From Acidobacteria bacterium Ga0077534 (GTDB lineage Bacteria; Acidobacteriota; Blastocatellia; Pyrinomonadales; Pyrinomonadaceae), in the NCBI GenBank assembly GCA_001464455.1, contig LNEI01000011.1:101148-165147 (forward strand): a stretch of 64,000 bases of DNA, in the 5' to 3' direction. The notes beneath the pieces are model-generated. The model ran no database searches. It was given only the letters and a program-made list of their open reading frames with translations, and was not told the DNA's origin. Positions 59,091-64,000 of the stretch are shown one piece after another (position 1 is the stretch's first letter; every line of letters begins with the position of its first letter). A program made the position numbers and the translations under genes.

Positions 59091-61277
59091 CTACCTTCCC
59101 CCTTTTTGCTTTCCTTCTAAGTTCCGTAAAAGATGGTCAATTTCCTTAGCTTCATCCCGCGACAGCGACCTCTCTCCGAAACGCACCTGTTGATACTGCT
59201 GGGTTATTCTAACCGCATCCGGATCCCCGACCGCGAAGGCGAATTCCAACGGCGTCTGCGATGCCTCCCGTATAAATCCCTTGATCCTCAACGCTGCAAG
59301 TAGCCGCTCGTAAAACTCAACCGATGAATCGCGTCGTGACCGTCTGAAATATCGAGCAAGTCTTGACCAAGCTGGCCTTTTAGATGTCCATTTGATGACC
59401 CAAACGACTAAGAAGATTCCCAGCAATATGCTCAAAACCGTGCCAGCCGCCCCGAGCACTGCACGCACACTTGCTTCGAGGCCCTTCTCACCACGAACCT
59501 CAGCCAGCCATTCCGCCGCAAGATCAGTTGTGACCCCAAGATATACAGATAGTCTCGACTGATAATCCTGAAACTCGTCCCGTACCGACCGCCCGAGCGA
59601 CCGCTGGCCTTGGTCGTCAAACGCAACAAAGTACTGGATCCAGACCGCTTCGATCGCTTCAAGATATTTACCTACGGTCGCCGTAATGCCGCCCGCTGCC
59701 GCACCGCTTCCCGGCTGTCCCGCAAAAGGCGTCGGGTCAAAGGTTATCCACGCATCCAGGCCGGGAAAATAGACCTCGACCCAAGCGTGAGCATGGCTTT
59801 GCCTCACGACCGTAAGCCCGGCCGTGTCATTGTAGTCGCCGCCGTGAAATCCGTTCACAATACGCGTCGCGATGCCCTGTGTGCGAAGCATCATCGCCAT
59901 CGCGGTCGCGAAATATTCACAATGACCTTCGCGTACATTAAAAAGGAAATCCGCGAGCGGCTGCTTCCCTCCTGCCTTCTGCTCGAGTGTGTAGCCAAGG
60001 TTCGTCTGTAGATACGACTCTACCGCAAGTGCCTTGTCATAACGGTTTTTGTGGGTTTTAGTAATACTCTCGGTAAGTTCGGCTATCCTTGGATCGAACT
60101 CAACCGGCAGCGTGCGATAGTTCTGATGTTCAGCGGTATATGGCCGATCATCTGTACGCAGATCTGTCGATGGTGGCGTTGAAAGATCGGACGCGACTCT
60201 GTAGCTGATGCGTTCCGAACTCCGCATGTGACTAATGGCGCCATACGGATCTAGACTCAAAACCGGAAAGTTCCCCCGAATCGCCAGCGGCCGCGGAAGT
60301 GCGAAAAGTACCGGAGTATCAAGTGGCTCCAAATAGACGGTCTGCTCGACGATCATGTCGATATCGGAAGGATTCGCCAAATTGATCGTCCCTCGGCTAC
60401 CGCGAGCGAGCACCTTTGCGTCAGCACGAGACCGGGTCCATGAAAGGTTGTCGAAGGTATCGAGGGCAACTCCGCGAAAATACAATTTGTTCGATACTGC
60501 CGCGCTTCCCTCGAGCTTTACTCGCATAACGACACTGTCGTTCTCAACGATCCGGCCAAAATTGCCTAATGTGACCCGATCTGAAAATCCGGACATCGAC
60601 AGCCCGCGTTGATCGCTGCCAAGCCCCGCCCCGCCAACGCGAGGGAGCATAAAGAAAAGCGGGATCGCCAGCATTACGACAAAAATGATCAGTACGATCG
60701 CCGCTGACGGAACCCTGCGAGTGCGTAGGACTAGGTTCGAATCCGATATCTCGGTTCGGTTGTCCGCGACCGTTCCGTCGACCTTTCTCTGCACTGCCCG
60801 CGAGGTCTTTCTGATCTCAAACGCAACGATCGCGCATGTCATAACGAGCAGGTAAACAATGAATGAGAGAAAATAGAGCCCGCTGATACTCAAGCCGGCA
60901 GCCAGAAGGACCTGGAAAAATACCATCAAATAGAGGAATATCCAGTCGCGATCGCTCTTTCGTTGAAGCAGTTTGACGGCCGTCAAGCACAAGATCATCC
61001 GGGCAAGCAGCCCCGCAATCCACGTTTCGCTGCCCGACGGTGCAATTATGTTGGTATACCAAAGCCCGTAGAATATCGGCAAAGCCAGAACGATAAGGGC
61101 GGTCCCAAGTTTCTCACCGATCTGGAATCGCGAATCCTCAAGAAACCAAGCCGCTACAAAAACGCCAACGAAAAGCCCTGTCGCCAGGATCCCGAACGTG
61201 CCGGAGATCCACAAGGATAGAAATCCGCAGAACACCGCGGCGTACGAAACAATTCTGAAAAAGCGCTCAAACTTCAT
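59091..61277 (-). CDS. TgpA-like transmembrane transglutaminase
   Basis: 728 aa. About six membrane helices in the first 215 residues with a DUF3488 domain, a soluble transglutaminase-like core (GHCEYFATAMAMMLRTQGI with catalytic Cys, HAHAWVEVYFPGLDAW with His, TFDPTP with Asp; about residues 445-520), one more helix near 610, and a C-terminal DUF4129-type segment with KGFIREASQTPLEFA. Members remodel cell-envelope proteins, and TgpA is essential in Pseudomonas. Next gene downstream is the small membrane protein. Confidence 0.92.
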   Translation of the reverse strand: MKFERFFRIVSYAAVFCGFLSLWISGTFGILATGLFVGVFVAAWFLEDSRFQIGEKLGTALIVLALPIFYGLWYTNIIAPSGSETWIAGLLARMILCLTAVKLLQRKSDRDWIFLYLMVFFQVLLAAGLSISGLYFLSFIVYLLVMTCAIVAFEIRKTSRAVQRKVDGTVADNRTEISDSNLVLRTRRVPSAAIVLIIFVVMLAIPLFFMLPRVGGAGLGSDQRGLSMSGFSDRVTLGNFGRIVENDSVVMRVKLEGSAAVSNKLYFRGVALDTFDNLSWTRSRADAKVLARGSRGTINLANPSDIDMIVEQTVYLEPLDTPVLFALPRPLAIRGNFPVLSLDPYGAISHMRSSERISYRVASDLSTPPSTDLRTDDRPYTAEHQNYRTLPVEFDPRIAELTESITKTHKNRYDKALAVESYLQTNLGYTLEQKAGGKQPLADFLFNVREGHCEYFATAMAMMLRTQGIATRIVNGFHGGDYNDTAGLTVVRQSHAHAWVEVYFPGLDAWITFDPTPFAGQPGSGAAAGGITATVGKYLEAIEAVWIQYFVAFDDQGQRSLGRSVRDEFQDYQSRLSVYLGVTTDLAAEWLAEVRGEKGLEASVRAVLGAAGTVLSILLGIFLVVWVIKWTSKRPAWSRLARYFRRSRRDSSVEFYERLLAALRIKGFIREASQTPLEFAFAVGDPDAVRITQQYQQVRFGERSLSRDEAKEIDHLLRNLEGKQKGGR

Positions 61278-61583
61278 CGCTAGGTCTTAAAGGAATTATA
61301 GCGGTTCAGGCATCAAAAGTTGCAAAAATTATCGAGATGTCGGTGTCGAACGGATCAAGCACAACACCTTGCGTCTCCATCGAACTCAATGGAAAAGCCC
61401 GCGTGTAAGCAAGGGCGATACATCCAAGCCGAAGTTTTCGCACAAGCTCAGCCCGTAAGCATGGCTATTCTCTCAATTTTGCGTGTTTCGCCCTTGCTCA
61501 CGCGCTCGCTTTTGCAAAGTCCTGGTTTTCCCGTCTGTATCATTCGAACTATAATCTCGATAAGTTTCGCTCAACTACAATTT
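61278..61583. other. 306-bp region upstream of the aminotransferase
   Basis: It contains a CAAGGGC-type palindromic element with an internal second arm at 61393-61516. The rest has no recognised feature apart from the frame of the aminotransferase extending backwards to 61320, which is read through the repeat and is not believed to be translated. Confidence 0.6.
61393..61516. repeat. CAAGGGC-type palindromic element upstream of the aminotransferase
   Basis: AAAAGCCCGCGTGTAAGCAA plus GGGCGATAC on the left and GCCCTTGCTCACGCGCTCGC plus TTTTGCA on the right. Between them lies an additional CTCAGCCCGTAAGCATGGCT, apparently a part-copy, making this unit longer (124 bp) than those around moaB. Confidence 0.75.
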
Positions 61584-62798
61584 ATGAATAACGTTGCATC
61601 AGTCGAAGAGATCCGTTCGCAATTCCCCGCGCTTGACCGTAAGATCAACGGCCAAAAAGTAGCCTATTTCGACGGCCCGGGCGGAACGCAAGTACCGCGT
61701 TCGGTTGTCGAGGCGATGAACGATTACATGTTCAATCACAATGCCAACACGCATTGGGCATATACAACGAGTCGCGAAACGGATGAGATCATTGAAGACT
61801 CGCGGCAGGCGATGGCGGATTTCTTGAACGCGGATCCGGACGAGATCGTTTACGGGCAGAATATGACGACGCTCACCTTCCACCTCGCCCGGTCGCTCGG
61901 CCGCGAGATGAATGCCGGCGACGAGTTAATCGTTACCGAACTAGATCATCACGCCAACGTCGATACCTGGCGATCACTTGAGAAAGATAGAGGCGTCGTC
62001 ATCCGGATGATACCGATGAACACTGAAAGTGGCCAGCTTGAGCTGGACGTTTTGGCAGATCTATTGAGCGATAAAACACGATTGCTAGCGATAGGAGCAG
62101 CCTCGAATGCCTTAGGCACGATCAACGATATCGAAAAAGCGGTTGGTATGGCGAGATCGGCTGGAGCGCTGACCTTTGTCGATGCGGTGCATTACGCAGC
62201 CCACAACTTGATAGACGTCAAAAAGATAGGCTGCGACTTCCTGGCGTGTTCGTCTTACAAATTCTACGGTCCGCACATGGGAATTCTGTACGGCCGCAAA
62301 AGCCTGCTCGAACAGATCGATTTTCCAAAACTAAAACCGGCACCAAACTATTCGCCCGAACGAGCAGAAACCGGAACCCAAAACCACGAAGGCATCGCCG
62401 GAGCCGCTGCGGCAGTAAACTTCCTGGCCTCGCTTGCATACCACGGAAGCCGCCGCGAACGCCTCGCCGCCGCCTTCGAAGAGCTTCACAATCGCCAACA
62501 TGAACTGACAACAATGTTCTGGAACGCCCTAACCCAAATGAAAGGCGTCAAAGTCTACGGCCCGCCGCCGCACATGCCCAGAACGTCAACGATATCTTTC
62601 ACAATTGACGAGCTAACCGCTGAGTCCGTCACCAGCAAATTAGCTGAAAACGCTCTCTTCACCTCTAACGGCGACTTCTACGCTGCGACGATCGTCGAAC
62701 AACTCGGTGTTGAGGGACTTGTTAGGGTTGGTTTTGCTTGCTACACGAATGAGGAAGAGGTGGGACGCCTGATCTCGACGATCAATGAACTTACTTAA
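61584..62798 (+). CDS. Cysteine desulfurase-like class V aminotransferase
   Basis: 404 aa from the ATG at 61584. The frame opens at 61320, but that 88-residue extension is read through a palindromic repeat. Class V PLP fold: YFDGPGGTQVPRSV, the TELDHHAN cofactor block near residue 121, VDAVHYAAHNLID with the PLP Asp, and CSSYKFYGPHMGILYG with the PLP Lys near 226. It resembles the SufS/CsdA-related subfamily annotated as cysteine desulfurase-like (TIGR01976 type). The specific substrate is not established. The active-site Cys of true SufS is not evident. Confidence 0.9.
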   Translation: MNNVASVEEIRSQFPALDRKINGQKVAYFDGPGGTQVPRSVVEAMNDYMFNHNANTHWAYTTSRETDEIIEDSRQAMADFLNADPDEIVYGQNMTTLTFHLARSLGREMNAGDELIVTELDHHANVDTWRSLEKDRGVVIRMIPMNTESGQLELDVLADLLSDKTRLLAIGAASNALGTINDIEKAVGMARSAGALTFVDAVHYAAHNLIDVKKIGCDFLACSSYKFYGPHMGILYGRKSLLEQIDFPKLKPAPNYSPERAETGTQNHEGIAGAAAAVNFLASLAYHGSRRERLAAAFEELHNRQHELTTMFWNALTQMKGVKVYGPPPHMPRTSTISFTIDELTAESVTSKLAENALFTSNGDFYAATIVEQLGVEGLVRVGFACYTNEEEVGRLISTINELT

Positions 62799-62830
62799 TG
62801 CCGCCCGATTTCGTTCAAATCGAAACAGAA

Positions 62831-62859
62831 AAAAGCCCGCTCAAAATGAACGGGCTTTT
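62831..62859. terminator. Terminator hairpin between the aminotransferase and the 5S rRNA
   Basis: AAAAGCCCG / CGGGCTTTT with loop CTCAAAATGAA. The A and T runs on both sides let it work in both directions: for the aminotransferase on the plus strand and for the rRNA operon on the minus strand. Confidence 0.85.
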
Positions 62860-62872
62860 CTTTTAATTTAGA

Positions 62873-62987
<115 letters not shown>

Positions 62988-63137
62988 AAACTGTCCGCAA
63001 GAGTTACGCCTTAAGCGTGATCGCGGCCGAAACCGCAACTCGTGCTATATTTTCAAACCTGATATCTGACAACTGAATACATTGCATGTCCACTACGAGC
63101 TGCTTTTGCAATAAAATTTGCTAGTCAACAAATTTTA

Positions 63138-64000
<863 letters not shown>

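Noticed and set aside
61320..61583. 88-residue N-terminal extension of the class V aminotransferase
   Set aside because: It is read through a palindromic repeat, and the family start (FPALDRKINGQKVAYFDGPGG) fits the ATG at 61584.
62988..63137. tRNA in the 23S-5S spacer
   Set aside because: No cloverleaf, T-loop GTTCRANNC or CCA-end pattern is present on either strand.

Overview
The window looks like a chromosomal segment of an acidobacterium, probably of the Blastocatellia/Pyrinomonadaceae type. Reasons: a very large TonB-dependent receptor with an N-terminal carboxypeptidase-regulatory domain, paired M16 peptidases, a VIT/VWA protein, many secreted proteins of unknown function, and several families of short palindromic repeats placed between and even inside genes. 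The taxonomic call is an inference from gene content; the partial 23S rRNA at the right edge could settle it.

Layout. 1-3913 (minus): a three-gene molybdenum hydroxylase of the PaoABC aldehyde oxidoreductase type, cut at the left edge. 3938-8425 (minus): an FHA-PrsW membrane protease fusion, a coiled-coil/winged-helix protein, a polyprenyl diphosphate synthase, a solitary HicB-like protein, a small signal peptidase I and YajQ. 8426-8762: an intergenic region with four 11-bp iterons. 8763-15121 (minus): a tightly packed run folE, M28 peptidase, metG, a BrnT-type toxin-antitoxin pair, a lipoprotein and tatD. 15284-17829 (plus): argS and an orphan gene.

17850-25716 (plus) is the tryptophan operon trpE-D-C-F-B-A plus a DAHP synthase, without trpG. 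Just upstream is what appears to be a ribosome-mediated attenuator: a promoter, an apparently leaderless 26-codon leader peptide with Trp-Cys-Trp codons, an antiterminator/terminator pair, and then a 218-bp palindromic element inserted between attenuator and trpE. Several gene junctions in this operon carry a repeat of a different family.

25719-28344 is accessory: a Doc toxin with an AbrB/MazE-type antitoxin and a palindromic operator, then an XRE regulator divergent from a Rad52/DdrA-like annealing protein with repeated operator-like sites over both promoters. 28530-44712 holds secreted and envelope functions: an active/inactive M16 pair, an S41 protease, the TonB receptor, a YCF48-like beta-propeller, a VIT-VWA protein, an M23 endopeptidase and an unknown secreted protein. 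44799-49089 (minus): a MoaB/Mog-type protein, an EamA transporter and an iron uptake set (feoA, feoB, a 51-aa Cys-rich membrane protein, an NTF2-like protein). 49189-62798: DUF3108, pyrF, small proteins, GNAT, glnA, M20 peptidase, rimO, a TgpA-like transglutaminase and a class V aminotransferase. 62873-64000 (minus): 5S rRNA and the 3' part of 23S rRNA; the rest of this rRNA operon lies beyond the right edge.

A recurring theme is repeat invasion. Short hairpin elements sit in frame inside tatD, argS, metG and trpE and form the tail of trpF, so the proteins carry repeat-encoded segments.
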